Positions 26,781-36,024 of a stretch of 64,000 nt of DNA are shown one piece after another. The stretch is from contig NZ_JACVAI010000002.1 of assembly GCF_014851765.1 (NCBI RefSeq), positions 806,001 through 870,000 on the forward strand, read 5' to 3'. The stretch is from Pseudomonas sp. PDM04. GTDB lineage: Bacteria > Pseudomonadota > Gammaproteobacteria > Pseudomonadales > Pseudomonadaceae. A model generated the notes under the pieces. The model saw only the letters and a program-made list of their open reading frames with translations, ran no database searches and was not told where the DNA came from. A program made the position numbers and the translations under genes. Each line of letters starts with the position of its first letter. Position 1 is the stretch's first letter.

Positions 26781-27194
26781 GGGTCTGCCTCTAAGTGCAT
26801 CCGCAAAGACCCATGCTCCAAAGCTGCGCATGCCGTGTTGAGACTCAAGAGTCGCCCTGGCAGCTTTGTCGGCGGGGATTTGCGAAAACGAATGAATGAA
26901 AAGATTCGTCAAGGAAGAGTCCGGTGTGCGGACGTGCAGCTGAAGGTGACTTCGAATTGCGCTACCTAAACGCGGCCCGGTTAAAGGCCGGCGCGCACTA
27001 TACCGGAATTCGCTCGGAATGGGAGCTTTATTTGTCGGAAAACTGACGGATATACCGTTGCGCCGCCGACCTTTGCGGATAATCGGGCAAGCGTCTACTT
27101 TTCAAAGGCCCGGCCCTGCTGGCGCTGATGCTAAAACGTTTCACTTCGACAATGCCGTCCCGTGTCCCGAGATCCCCCCAGCGAGGAAAGCGCC
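26781..27194. other. deaD leader and divergent promoter region
   Basis: This 414-base gap separates deaD from the divergent crotonase gene. About 130 bases next to deaD remain open in its frame, but the composition and lack of a ribosome binding site suggest an untranslated leader, as is common for cold-shock helicase messages. No other gene is supported. Confidence 0.5.
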
Positions 27195-27986
27195 ATGAAT
27201 CAGCCCGCCCGCAGTCGCGTCACCCGGGAGCGACAAGGTCATGTGCTGTTGATCGGCCTCGATCGGGTGGCCAAGCGCAACGCATTCGACCTCGATCTGC
27301 TGAACGAACTGAGCCTGGCCTATGGCGAATTCGAGGCCGACAGCGAGGCGCGGGTCGTGGTGGTGTTTGGCCATGGCGAGCATTTCACCGCCGGGCTCGA
27401 CCTGCTCAGCGCCAGCGCGGAGTTGGCCAAAGGCTGGCAAGCACCACCCGGAGGCTGCGATCCGTGGGGGGTGTTCGCCGGACCCAGGGTCAGCAAACCG
27501 GTGATCGTCGCCGCGCAAGGTTACTGCCTGACCATCGGCATCGAGCTGATGCTGGCCGCTGACATCAACCTTTGCGCGAGCAACACCCGCTTCGCCCAGA
27601 AAGAAGTGCAACGCGGGATCTTCCCGTTCGGTGGCGCGACGCTGCGCCTGCACCAGGTGGCCGGCTGGGGCAATGCCATGCGCTGGCTGCTGACCGGCGA
27701 CGAGTTCGATGCCCACGACGCGCTGCACCTGGGCCTGGTTCAGGAGGTCATGGCCAGCGAGGACCTGTTGCCACGCGCCATAGAGTTGGCGCAGCGGATC
27801 GCCCGCCAGGCGCCCCTGGGGGTGCAGGCGACACTGATGTCGGCGCGCCAGGCGCGTTACGAAGGTGAGACGGTCGCGGCGCAGGGATTGCCCGCGCTGG
27901 CGAAGAAGCTGTTGGCGAGCGAGGACGCCAGGGAGGGGGTGCGGTCGATGGTCGAAAGACGGCCCGGTGTGTTCAAGGGGCTTTAG
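27195..27986 (+). CDS. crotonase-family enoyl-CoA hydratase/isomerase
   Basis: The 263-residue enzyme has the crotonase fold: an ILxLDR-like first strand (LLIGLDRVAKRNAFD), the oxyanion-hole segment HFTAGLDL (~residues 60-67) and KPVIVAAQGYCLTIGIELMLAADI. The usual catalytic Glu of hydratases in the second helix is replaced by a context (QKEVQRGIFPFGGATLR) seen in other subgroups, so the exact reaction is open. The ATG at 27195 has GAGGAAAG upstream. It is divergent from deaD, as in P. aeruginosa. Confidence 0.88.
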   Translation: MNQPARSRVTRERQGHVLLIGLDRVAKRNAFDLDLLNELSLAYGEFEADSEARVVVVFGHGEHFTAGLDLLSASAELAKGWQAPPGGCDPWGVFAGPRVSKPVIVAAQGYCLTIGIELMLAADINLCASNTRFAQKEVQRGIFPFGGATLRLHQVAGWGNAMRWLLTGDEFDAHDALHLGLVQEVMASEDLLPRAIELAQRIARQAPLGVQATLMSARQARYEGETVAAQGLPALAKKLLASEDAREGVRSMVERRPGVFKGL

Positions 27987-28005
27987 TTCTCGGTTGTCTG
28001 TGGAG

Positions 28006-28074
28006 CCTGTCGCGAGCAGGCTCGCTCCCACACGATTGTGCTGGACTTGTGGGAGCGAGCCCGCTCGCGACAGG
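28006..28074. repeat. inverted REP pair
   Basis: Arms 28006-28032 and 28048-28074 are reverse complements except at one base (CAGG against CCGG) and can form a long hairpin. It separates two converging genes. Confidence 0.9.
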
Positions 28075-28091
28075 CCCTCACGGACAATGAC

Positions 28092-28847
28092 TCAGGTCGC
28101 CGGGCGAATCGCCTTGATCAATGGCTGCAACGAATACCCCAGACGCGGCGCCAGCGCTTCGGCCCGGGCGACCAGGCCGTCCATGTCCAGTTCCTGGTCC
28201 AGCTCCGAAGGCACGATCAGAATCACATTGCCCTCCTTCACCGGCAATTCCCAGTAATGCCGGTGATAAAGCCCGCGCAACAACGCCGCGCCCAAAGGCT
28301 TGCCATCATCGGTGGCCCACTGGTTGATCACCAGCCAGCCTCCCGGGGTCAGGCGCTTCTGGCAGTTTTCCAGGAAACGCCAGGCCAGATGCCCGACACC
28401 CGGCCCGACGTCGGTATACAGGTCGACGAAAATCAGGTCGGCCGGCTCGGCAGTTTCCAGCAACTCCAGGGCATCGCCGACCCGGATGTAAAGACGCGGG
28501 TCATCATCCAGCCCAAGGTACTCGATGGCCAGGCGCGGCACGTCCGGGCGCAGCTCGATGGCTTCGACATCTTCCAGTGGCAGGAACTTCAGGCAGGCCT
28601 GGGTCAGGGTGCCAGCCCCCAGACCGAGAAACAGTGCACTCTCCGGCTGTTCATGGCACAGCGCGCCGATCAGCATCGCCCGGGTGTAATCGTATTCGAG
28701 CCAGCTCGGGTCGGCAGTGAACACGCAACTCTGCTCGATGGCATCACCAAACTCGAGGAAGCGGTAATCGGCCACTTCCAGCACGCGAATCACGCCAAAC
28801 TCGTCCCGTACCTCGGCGAGCAGATGCTCGACGCGCTCCTCAGTCAT
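28092..28847 (-). CDS. spermidine-synthase-like protein (Rossmann methyltransferase fold)
   Basis: The 251-residue protein shows the aminopropyltransferase/methyltransferase nucleotide pocket: ALFLGLGAGTLTQACLKFLP, then VEAIELRPDV and LIFVDLYTD. It lacks clear N-terminal beta-hairpin domain residues of true spermidine synthases. Such proteins are widely labelled spermidine synthase on the fold alone. It could bind S-adenosylmethionine or its decarboxylated form; the product is not known. It is divergent from the DAHP synthase gene across a 149-base gap. Confidence 0.75.
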   Translation of the reverse strand: MTEERVEHLLAEVRDEFGVIRVLEVADYRFLEFGDAIEQSCVFTADPSWLEYDYTRAMLIGALCHEQPESALFLGLGAGTLTQACLKFLPLEDVEAIELRPDVPRLAIEYLGLDDDPRLYIRVGDALELLETAEPADLIFVDLYTDVGPGVGHLAWRFLENCQKRLTPGGWLVINQWATDDGKPLGAALLRGLYHRHYWELPVKEGNVILIVPSELDQELDMDGLVARAEALAPRLGYSLQPLIKAIRPAT

Positions 28848-28996
28848 TTCGTCTCCTGATCGTCACCCGCTGCGGCAACACGATAAACCGCACGATGACG
28901 CGGCAAAGGCGCAATTGTCCGCGAAGCGACGGGAACAGGTCACGCACTAATTTGCTGATAACATGAGCGCCCGAGCGTAAAACAACCGAGACCGTG

Positions 28997-30343
28997 ATGA
29001 GCCAACCCTGGAGCCCTGACAGCTGGCGCGCCCTGCCGATCCAGCAACAACCCCTCTACCCCGACGCAGCGCATTTGCGCCAGGTCGAGCAAACCCTGGC
29101 CAGCTACCCGCCGCTGGTGTTTGCCGGGGAAGCCCGGGAATTGCGCCGTCAGTTCGCCGAAGTCACCCAGGGCCGCGCGTTTCTGTTGCAGGGCGGCGAC
29201 TGCGCCGAAAGCTTCGCCGAGTTCTCCGCCGCAAAAATCCGCGACACCTTCAAGGTGCTGTTGCAAATGGCGATCGTCATGACCTTCGCCGCCGGCTGCC
29301 CGGTGGTCAAGGTCGGGCGCATGGCCGGCCAGTTCGCCAAGCCGCGCTCGGCCAACGACGAAACCATCGACGGTGTGACCCTGCCGGCCTACCGTGGCGA
29401 CATCGTCAACGGGATCGGCTTCGACGAGAAAAGCCGCGTGCCGGACCCGGAGCGCCTGCTGCAGTCCTATCACCAGTCCACCGCGACCCTGAACCTGCTG
29501 CGCGCCTTTGCCCAGGGTGGCTTTGCCGACCTGCACCAGGTGCACAAGTGGAACCTGGACTTCATTGCCAACTCCGCACTGGCCGAGAAGTACAGCCACC
29601 TTGCCGACCGCATCGATGAAACCCTGGCCTTCATGCGTGCCTGCGGCATGGACAGCTCGCCGCAACTGCGCGAGACCAGCTTCTTCACCGCCCACGAGGC
29701 GCTGCTGCTGAACTATGAAGAAGCCTTCGTGCGCCGCGACAGCCTGACCAACGATTATTACGATTGCTCGGCGCACATGCTGTGGATCGGTGACCGCACC
29801 CGCCAACTCGACGGTGCCCACGTCGAATTCCTGCGCGGGGTGAACAACCCGATCGGGGTCAAGGTCGGCCCGAGCATGGACCCCGATGACCTGATCCGCC
29901 TGATCGACGTGCTCAACCCGGACAACGACCCGGGACGCCTGAACCTGATCGCCCGAATGGGCGCGAACAAGGTCGGCGATCATCTGCCGGCGCTGATCCG
30001 AGCGGTGCAGCGTGAAGGCAAGCAGGTGCTCTGGAGCAGCGATCCGATGCACGGCAACACCATCAAGGCCAGCAGTGGCTACAAGACCCGCGACTTCGCG
30101 CAAATCCTCGGCGAGGTGAAGCAGTTCTTTCAGGTGCATCAGGCGGAAGGCAGCTATGCCGGCGGTATTCACATCGAGATGACCGGGCAGAACGTCACCG
30201 AGTGCATCGGCGGTGCGCGGCCGATCACCGAGGACGGGTTGTCGGATCGCTACCACACCCACTGCGACCCGCGGATGAATGCCGACCAGTCGCTGGAACT
30301 GGCGTTTTTGATTGCCGAGACGTTGAAACAGGTTCGGCGGTAA
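28997..30343 (+). CDS. type II 3-deoxy-7-phosphoheptulonate synthase
   Basis: The 448-residue enzyme condenses phosphoenolpyruvate and erythrose 4-phosphate at the entry of the shikimate pathway. Type II (plant/actinobacterial-like) character is clear from [26 protein letters not shown], the HKWNLDF region, GVKVGPSM and [15 protein letters not shown]. It is unrelated in sequence to the type I enzyme encoded at 44.5 kb. The ATG at 28997 is preferred to the GTG one codon upstream. P. aeruginosa has a homologue in the same neighbourhood. Confidence 0.95.
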   Translation: MSQPWSPDSWRALPIQQQPLYPDAAHLRQVEQTLASYPPLVFAGEARELRRQFAEVTQGRAFLLQGGDCAESFAEFSAAKIRDTFKVLLQMAIVMTFAAGCPVVKVGRMAGQFAKPRSANDETIDGVTLPAYRGDIVNGIGFDEKSRVPDPERLLQSYHQSTATLNLLRAFAQGGFADLHQVHKWNLDFIANSALAEKYSHLADRIDETLAFMRACGMDSSPQLRETSFFTAHEALLLNYEEAFVRRDSLTNDYYDCSAHMLWIGDRTRQLDGAHVEFLRGVNNPIGVKVGPSMDPDDLIRLIDVLNPDNDPGRLNLIARMGANKVGDHLPALIRAVQREGKQVLWSSDPMHGNTIKASSGYKTRDFAQILGEVKQFFQVHQAEGSYAGGIHIEMTGQNVTECIGGARPITEDGLSDRYHTHCDPRMNADQSLELAFLIAETLKQVRR

Positions 30344-30359
30344 ATCGCGTGACGCCCTT

Positions 30360-30413
30360 CGCGAGCAGGCTCGCTCCCACCCGTGCGGTCACGTGGGAGC
30401 GGGCCTGCTCGCG
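30360..30413. repeat. inverted REP pair
   Basis: Arms 30360-30380 and 30393-30413 (CGCGAGCAGGCTCGCTCCCA plus C and its near complement) lie between converging genes. Confidence 0.88.
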
Positions 30414-30425
30414 ATTACCGCCCAT

Positions 30426-31655
30426 TCAGGCGCCACCCATGCTGATAAATGCCACGCGCAACCTGTCCGCACTCGCCCGCCGGCAATTGAGTTGCACCCG
30501 CGCCAGCCCCAGCCAATCGGCCATCTGCCGCAAATTGACCGCCAGCGCCAGCATCCCCTGCTCATCCAGCCCCGGCTCTTCTTCATGCACCGCGTGCACC
30601 GCCAATTGCCCGTTGGCCCGCTCCGCGCGCAGATCCACCCGTGCGGCGATCCGCTCGTTGTGCAGGAACGGCAGCACGTAATAGCCATAGACCCGCTTAT
30701 CCTGCGGTGTGTAGATCTCCAGTCGATAACGGAAATCAAACAACCGCTCGGTGCGGCTACGCTCCCAGACCAACGAATCAAACGGTGACAGCAAGGCACT
30801 GGCATCGACCTTGCGTGGCACCTTCGGCTCGGGCAGGCAATAAGCCGCCTGGCGCCACCCCTGAACCTCGCAAGCTTGCAACTCGCCCGCCTCCACCAAC
30901 TCCGCCAGGCGCGGACGCGCGTCGCCCGGGTTCAGGCGGAAGTAGTCGCGCAAATCCTTCTCCGTCGCCACCCCCAAGGCATGGGCGGCATGCAGTAACA
31001 GACCGCGTTGCGCCTCGTCTTCGGTCAGCAACGGTTGTTGCAGAATCGCCGTGGGAATCACCCGTTCCGGCAAATCGTAGAGTCGCTCGAAACCGCGTCG
31101 CCCGGCCACGGTCACCTCGCCGGCCGCGAACAACCATTCCAGTGCATGCTTTTCCGCACTCCAGTCCCACCACGGTCCCGCCCGTTCCTGGCGCGTCGAC
31201 AGGCTGCCGGCCCCCAGCGCGCCGAGTTCTTCGACCGAGGCCAGGACCCGGCGAATGGTGGCCTGCTGCTCACGCCCGAAACGCGCCAGTTGCTGATAGA
31301 TGTCTTCGCCGCGGCGCGCGCGCGCCATGCGCCAGCGCATCAGCGGGTACATCGACAGTGGCAGCAGCGAAGCTTCGTGCCCCCAGTACTCGAACAGCGT
31401 GCGACGCCGGCCCGAACTCCAGGCTGCCTGGTCGAGCACATCGGATGAATACTGGCCAAGACGGGAAAACAACGGGAGGTAGTGCGAACGCACCAGCGCA
31501 TTGACCGAATCGATCTGCAGGAGACCCAGGCGTTCGATCAGGCGATTGAGCTGAACTGCCTTGATCACCGCCGGCGACTGGCGCCCGTTGAATCCCTGGG
31601 CGGCCAACGCCAGGCGGCGAGCCTGTTTGATGGAAAAGGACAGCGTTGCGGGCAT
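30426..31655 (-). CDS. YcaQ/AlkX-type DNA glycosylase family protein
   Basis: The 409-residue protein belongs to the winged-helix family that includes E. coli YcaQ and Streptomyces AlkZ, glycosylases that unhook DNA interstrand crosslinks. The catalytic QxD-like motif is present as LQIDSVN (Gln47-Ile-Asp49), followed by VRSHYLPLFSRLG, LFEYWGHEASLLP and the C-terminal LLSPFDSLVWERSRTERLF. The ATG at 31655 lies 7 bases after AAGGAG; earlier ATGs at 31661 and 31679 are too close or lack a site. A repair role is inferred from family work in E. coli. Confidence 0.88.
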   Translation of the reverse strand: MPATLSFSIKQARRLALAAQGFNGRQSPAVIKAVQLNRLIERLGLLQIDSVNALVRSHYLPLFSRLGQYSSDVLDQAAWSSGRRRTLFEYWGHEASLLPLSMYPLMRWRMARARRGEDIYQQLARFGREQQATIRRVLASVEELGALGAGSLSTRQERAGPWWDWSAEKHALEWLFAAGEVTVAGRRGFERLYDLPERVIPTAILQQPLLTEDEAQRGLLLHAAHALGVATEKDLRDYFRLNPGDARPRLAELVEAGELQACEVQGWRQAAYCLPEPKVPRKVDASALLSPFDSLVWERSRTERLFDFRYRLEIYTPQDKRVYGYYVLPFLHNERIAARVDLRAERANGQLAVHAVHEEEPGLDEQGMLALAVNLRQMADWLGLARVQLNCRRASADRLRVAFISMGGA

Positions 31656-31719
31656 GGGCATCTCCTTGTCTGCTCGCAACCTACCTCACCGGGAGAGGGT
31701 TTGTGTAGTTGTGGGTGGC

Positions 31720-31935
31720 TCATTTGTGCATCGGGTCATCCCAGAACGGGCGGATGGCTTCATGCTCGACATCCGCGCGACTGATGCCGATGTCCTTCAG
31801 CGCCTCATCGCTCATGCTTGCCAGCAACTCGCGCTCACGGTGCAATTCGTACCAGCGGCTGATCTTGTGCAGCAGGTCCGACACCACATGGATGGAGTGT
31901 TTTTCAACGTCTGCGTAACCTTTTTGACCTTTCAT
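31720..31935 (-). CDS. DUF1127 small protein
   Basis: This 71-residue protein ends with the DUF1127 signature, W-x-x-x-R-x-x-R-E-L-x-x-M-S-D-E-x-L-K-D-I-G-I-S-R (from about residue 28). Some small members in other bacteria bind RNA or tune phosphate and arginine metabolism; the role here is unknown. A strong site (GGAGGG) precedes the start at 31935. It diverges from a LysR gene 96 bases away, which may control it. Confidence 0.88.
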   Translation of the reverse strand: MKGQKGYADVEKHSIHVVSDLLHKISRWYELHRERELLASMSDEALKDIGISRADVEHEAIRPFWDDPMHK

Positions 31936-32031
31936 CTTGTTGCCCTCCGTTTGGGATGGCTCAAGTGTCGCGCCAGGGCTAAGATCAATCCAACGAATGT
32001 TTCTTATGCAACACATCTCGGAGATTGATGA

Positions 32032-32886
32032 ATGTCCGCCTACCCGAGTATCGACACGGAAGTGCTGCGCACCTTTGTCGCCATCGCCGATCAGGGCGGT
32101 TTCACCCGCGCCGGGGAACTTGTCAACCGCACACAGTCCGCTGTGAGCATGCAGATGAAGCGGCTGGAAGAGGATGTGCTACAGCGTCAACTGTTCCAGC
32201 GCGATGGCCGCCAGGTGCGGCTGACCGCCGAAGGCCAGGTGCTGCTGGGGTATGCCCGGCGTATCCTCAAGCTGCACAGCGAGGTGTTCAATACGTTGCG
32301 CGAGCCACACATGGTCGGCACGGTGCGCATCGGCACGCCGGACGATTACGTGATGCGTTTTCTGCCGGGGATTCTGCGGCGCTTTGCCCAGTCATACCCG
32401 TTGATCCAGATCGAAGTGCATTGCGAATCATCAAAACAATTGCTGCTGCGCCAGGACCTCGACCTGTCCATCGTCACTCGCGAACCGGGCAACGAGATCG
32501 GCCAGTTGTTGCGCAAGGAGCGTTTCGTCTGGGCCGAGGCGCAGTGTTTCAGCGTGCACGAGCAGACGCCGTTGCCGCTGGCGATGTTCAACAGCGATTG
32601 TTTCTGCCGCCTGTGGGCCTGCAATGCCTTGGACGCCATGGGACGCGATTATCGGGTGGCCTACAACAGCTCCAGCCTGTCGGCGATCATGGCAGTGGTC
32701 AGCGCCGGCCTGGCCGTCACCGCGCAACTGGAAAGCCTGATCACGCCCGACCTGCGCATTCTCGGTGAGGCCGAAGACCTGCCCGAATTGCCGGAAGCGA
32801 GCATCATGCTCCTGCGCAACCTGCACAATCCATCGCCGATCACCGAGTGCCTGGCCGAACACATCGTCGAAGGCTTCAAGCTTTAA
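32032..32886 (+). CDS. LysR-family transcriptional regulator
   Basis: The 284-residue regulator has an N-terminal winged helix-turn-helix (FVAIADQGGFTRAGELVNRT, then SAVSMQMKRLEE) and a C-terminal ligand-binding domain (VRIGTPDDYVMRFLPGIL). It diverges from the DUF1127 gene. Its last 11 bases overlap the end of the TauE gene on the other strand. The ligand is unknown. Confidence 0.92.
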   Translation: MSAYPSIDTEVLRTFVAIADQGGFTRAGELVNRTQSAVSMQMKRLEEDVLQRQLFQRDGRQVRLTAEGQVLLGYARRILKLHSEVFNTLREPHMVGTVRIGTPDDYVMRFLPGILRRFAQSYPLIQIEVHCESSKQLLLRQDLDLSIVTREPGNEIGQLLRKERFVWAEAQCFSVHEQTPLPLAMFNSDCFCRLWACNALDAMGRDYRVAYNSSSLSAIMAVVSAGLAVTAQLESLITPDLRILGEAEDLPELPEASIMLLRNLHNPSPITECLAEHIVEGFKL

Positions 32887-33625
32887 GGGCGAGCAACACT
32901 GCGCACAGCACCAGGAAACCACAGAACAAACCGCGCAGCAGCCGCTCCGGCAAGGCGTGGGCGACCTTCACGCCCCAGCTGATGCTCAGCAGGCCACCAA
33001 TGGCCAATGGCACGCCGATCATCCAGTCCACTTCATGGTGCACCGCATACGTCACCAGCGTGACCCCGGTGCTCGGCAGTGCCAGGGCCAGCGACAAGCC
33101 TTGGGCCACCACTTGCGTGGTGCCGAACAGGCTGGTCAATACCGGCGTCGCCACCACCGCCCCGCCGACACCGAACAGCCCCCCCATGGTGCCCGAAGCC
33201 GCGCCGAGCACACCCAGCCATGGCCAGGCGTGATTCATCTGTGATTGGGCCGGTGCGCTGGCGTGGAACATGCGCATCAGGTTGTAGGCCGACAGCGCGA
33301 CCAGGAACGCGACGAACCCGAGGCGCATGGTCTGCGCATCCAGCCCCACTGCCCAGATCGAACCGATCCAGGCAAAACAGAAGCCCATGGAGGCCAGGGG
33401 CAGCGCGTGACGCAACTCGATGCGATTGCGCTGGTGATAACGCCACAGCGCCAGCAAAACATTCGGGACGACCATGACCAGAGCGGTGCCCTGGGCCATC
33501 TGTTGATCCAGGCCGCACCACACCCCCAGCAACGGAATGGCGATCAACCCGCCGCCTATGCCGAACAAGCCACCCAGGGTGCCCATGGCTGCACCAAACA
33601 CGACATACAGCAAAAACTCGATCAC
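32876..33625 (-). CDS. TauE/SafE-family anion exporter
   Basis: The 249-residue protein has about eight membrane helices and two glycine-rich repeats typical of the family: GTLGGLFGIGGGLIAIPLLG near the N-terminus and GTMGGLFGVGGAVVATPVL in the middle. Members move sulfite, sulfonates or related anions across the inner membrane. The start is GTG at 33625. It diverges from the LysR gene at 33737. Confidence 0.92.
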   Translation of the reverse strand: MIEFLLYVVFGAAMGTLGGLFGIGGGLIAIPLLGVWCGLDQQMAQGTALVMVVPNVLLALWRYHQRNRIELRHALPLASMGFCFAWIGSIWAVGLDAQTMRLGFVAFLVALSAYNLMRMFHASAPAQSQMNHAWPWLGVLGAASGTMGGLFGVGGAVVATPVLTSLFGTTQVVAQGLSLALALPSTGVTLVTYAVHHEVDWMIGVPLAIGGLLSISWGVKVAHALPERLLRGLFCGFLVLCAVLLALKA

Positions 33626-33736
33626 GATCCGTTTCCCGTTGTTTCAAGCCTGTCATCCTACGCAGTCCGCGCTGGCGCGGAAACGCACAGCAACGCACAA
33701 TGGCTGTGCCAACTTCGCATAAGCGCAGATCCACTC

Positions 33737-34693
33737 ATGAACCCCAATCAGCTGACCGGGCAACTGGGCCTGTTTCTCGATGTCCTGGAAACCGGCAGTT
33801 TTTCCGCCGCGTCCCGCCGCCATCCGTTGACCCCTTCAGCCGTGGCGCGGCGCATCGACAACCTGGAGCTCGCCGTCGGCAGCCAGCTGTTCATTCGCAG
33901 CACCCACGCCGTACGGGCGACGCCGGCCGGCCTGGCATTTGCCGAACGGGCGCGGCGCATCGTCGCCGAACTGCAACTGGCCCGCGCCGAGGCCGTGTCC
34001 CTGAGCAGCGCGCCTGAGGGCCTGATCCGCATCGATGCCCCCGCCGCATTTGGCCGTCGCCACCTGGCACCGGTGATTGCGGACTTCCTGATGCTCTACC
34101 CCGGCCTCGACGTGCAACTGCACCTGATCGACAGCTTTGTCGACATGCAGGGGCTGAACCTGGGCAAGGTCGATCTGGTGCTGCGAGCCGGACAACTGGC
34201 CGACACCCGGCTGGTTGCCACGCCATTGGCGAGCATGGTGCGCATTGCCTGCGCCAGCCCTGACTACCTCAAGCGCCGGGGCGTGCCGAGCGACCCGGCG
34301 CAGTTGGTCGAGCATGACGGACTCGACTGGGACGGCCTGGCTCCGCCGTTCGCCTGGCGATTCGAGCGGGACGGGCAACTGCATTTGTACCGCCCGACGC
34401 GCATCCGCATGAGCGCCAACAATGCCGAGGCGCTGGTGTGCGGCGCACTGGCCGGGCTGGGCATCGCCCACCTGCCCACCTGGCTGGCCAGTGAATACCT
34501 GTTGCGCGGAGAGTTGCGGCCACTGTTTTGCGAAAACGGCTTGCCTGCGGCAGAAACCACCGGGATTTATGCGTTGCGCCTGGAACAGCAATCCAATACA
34601 CGCAGCCGACTGTTGCTGGAATATCTGAAGAGTCGCTTCAGCCCTGTTCCGCCCTGGGATCTGGCATTGCAGCGCAACCTCGACCGACATTAG
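33737..34693 (+). CDS. LysR-family transcriptional regulator
   Basis: The 318-residue protein has the helix-turn-helix (FLDVLETGSFSAASRRHPLT, then PSAVARRIDNLE) and an effector domain of the CrgA-like subgroup (GLIRIDAPAAFGRRHLAPVI, DLVLRAGQL, GLGIAHLPTWL). It is divergent from the TauE-type exporter gene, 111 bases apart, so it may regulate it. It ends 68 bases before ohrR. Confidence 0.92.
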   Translation: MNPNQLTGQLGLFLDVLETGSFSAASRRHPLTPSAVARRIDNLELAVGSQLFIRSTHAVRATPAGLAFAERARRIVAELQLARAEAVSLSSAPEGLIRIDAPAAFGRRHLAPVIADFLMLYPGLDVQLHLIDSFVDMQGLNLGKVDLVLRAGQLADTRLVATPLASMVRIACASPDYLKRRGVPSDPAQLVEHDGLDWDGLAPPFAWRFERDGQLHLYRPTRIRMSANNAEALVCGALAGLGIAHLPTWLASEYLLRGELRPLFCENGLPAAETTGIYALRLEQQSNTRSRLLLEYLKSRFSPVPPWDLALQRNLDRH

Positions 34694-34702
34694 GTCGGAA
34701 TT

Positions 34703-34736
34703 ATCTGGCGCATTAAACATTTGCCCGCTAGATTCA
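34703..34736 (+). promoter_or_regulatory. 34-base OhrR-type operator/promoter element upstream of ohrR
   Basis: This stretch matches 35472-35505 upstream of ohr at 27 of 34 bases, including the shared ATCT, GCGC, ATTTGC, CGCTA and ATTCA blocks. Its position 25 bases before the ohrR start suits autoregulation. Confidence 0.65.
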
Positions 34737-34761
34737 TAAGACCACCGACCAAGGCCTCGAC

Positions 34762-35217
34762 ATGACCACCGAACGCGACACCTCCTGCGACGACTTGCTG
34801 CTGGACAACCAGGCCTGCTTCGCCCTGCATTCCACCTCGCTGCTGATGACCAAGGTCTACAAGCCGCTGCTCAAGGCACTGGACCTGACCTATCCGCAGT
34901 ACCTGGCCATGATGGTGTTGTGGGAACAGGACGGTCTGACCGTCGGCGAAATCAGCACGCGATTGCTGACTGACCCCGGCTCGCTGACGCCGCTGCTCAA
35001 GCGCCTGGAAGCCGAAGGCCTGCTCAGCCGCACCCGCAGCCGCGAAGATGAGCGCGTGGTGATTGTCGAACTGACCGAACAGGGACGCGCCCTTCGGGAC
35101 AAGGCACGCAACATTCCCCAATGCATCCTCGGCGCCAGCGGCATGACACTCGAACGACTGCAGAGCCTGCAAAGGGAACTGCAATTTCTGCGCAGCCATT
35201 TGCAGGACAGTCTCTGA
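34762..35217 (+). CDS. ohrR: organic peroxide sensor OhrR (MarR family)
   Basis: The 151-residue repressor has the reactive Cys19 in the ACFALHSTSLLMTK segment, which OhrR proteins oxidise when organic hydroperoxides appear. The MarR winged helix follows (TVGEISTRLLTDPGSLTPLL, KRLEAEGLLSRTRSREDERV). It should release the ohr promoter on oxidation. ohr follows on the same strand after a 354-base gap, and both genes carry the same upstream element. Confidence 0.94.
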   Translation: MTTERDTSCDDLLLDNQACFALHSTSLLMTKVYKPLLKALDLTYPQYLAMMVLWEQDGLTVGEISTRLLTDPGSLTPLLKRLEAEGLLSRTRSREDERVVIVELTEQGRALRDKARNIPQCILGASGMTLERLQSLQRELQFLRSHLQDSL

Positions 35218-35232
35218 CCCACAGGCCCCTCA

Positions 35233-35321
35233 TGTGGGAGCGAGCCTGCTCGCGATGGCCGGGTGATAGTCCGCCTTGACGGTGATCGCCACACCCTTTC
35301 GCAAGCAGGCTCGCTCCCACA
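35233..35321. repeat. inverted REP pair
   Basis: Arms 35233-35256 and 35298-35321 are reverse complements (one difference) and lie between ohrR and ohr. Confidence 0.88.
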
Positions 35322-35471
35322 GGCTCCTTGTAGCCCCCAAGCATTCAACCCGCCCTACTTCCCTGCAAAATTTCCCACCTTCCAAAAACCCGCTTGAACA
35401 GCTCTATCTCGCGGCTTAAAACAAATCACAAAGCCTCATCGCTGCCCGTTTTCCAACTTTTTTGAAAATTT

Positions 35472-35541
35472 ATCTTGCGCGCTAACTATTTGCGCGCTAC
35501 ATTCACCTCGCACTTACTTAACGCGCAAACATTTAGCGCAA
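35472..35541. promoter_or_regulatory. OhrR-type operator cluster upstream of ohr
   Basis: TTGCGCGCTA occurs twice in direct orientation (35475-35484 and 35490-35499). Opposite-strand versions follow at 35519-35528 (TAACGCGCAA) and 35533-35541 (TTAGCGCAA). The left half (35472-35505) is the same 34-base element as upstream of ohrR. The cluster ends 30 bases before the ohr start, so a bound repressor would block the promoter. Confidence 0.65.
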
Positions 35542-35571
35542 CGAATTCAAAATCCGAACGAGGCTCACATC

Positions 35572-35991
35572 ATGCAAACTCTCTACACCGCAATCGCAAC
35601 CTCCACTGGCGGCCGTGACGGTCGTGCGGTTTCCAGCGACAACATCCTCGACGTCAAACTCGCCACTCCAAAAGAACTCGGCGGTGCTGGTGGTGCGGCC
35701 ACCAACCCTGAGCAACTGTTCGCAGCGGGTTACTCGGCCTGCTTCATCGGCGCCCTGAAATTCGTCGCCAGCCAGACCAAACGCAGCATCCCTGCCGACG
35801 CCTCGATCACCGCTCATGTCGGTATCGGTCAGATCCCTGGCGGTTTCGGTCTGGACATCGACCTGCACATCAGCCTGCCGGGCCTGGAACAAGCCGATGC
35901 GCAATCGCTGGTCGACGCCGCTCACCAGGTCTGCCCGTACTCCAACGCCACCCGTGGCAACGTTGATGTACGTCTGCACGTGACTGTCTAA
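35572..35991 (+). CDS. ohr: organic hydroperoxide reductase Ohr
   Basis: The 139-residue thiol peroxidase reduces organic and fatty acid hydroperoxides using a Cys57/Cys121 pair. The motifs are GYSACFIGAL with Cys57 and HQVCPYSNATRGN with Cys121. The conserved Arg (GGRDGRA) and Glu (NPEQLFAAGY) of the active site are also present. Length is exactly typical. Control by OhrR is indicated by the operator cluster upstream. An alpha/beta hydrolase gene follows after 33 bases. Confidence 0.97.
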   Translation: MQTLYTAIATSTGGRDGRAVSSDNILDVKLATPKELGGAGGAATNPEQLFAAGYSACFIGALKFVASQTKRSIPADASITAHVGIGQIPGGFGLDIDLHISLPGLEQADAQSLVDAAHQVCPYSNATRGNVDVRLHVTV

Positions 35992-36024
35992 CTCCGACCA
36001 CCCAGGCCCGAACAGGAAACGAAC

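Noticed and set aside
26781-26912. N-terminal extension of DeaD by 44 codons
   Set aside because: The helicase family start and a good ribosome binding site are at 26780; the extension looks like leader.
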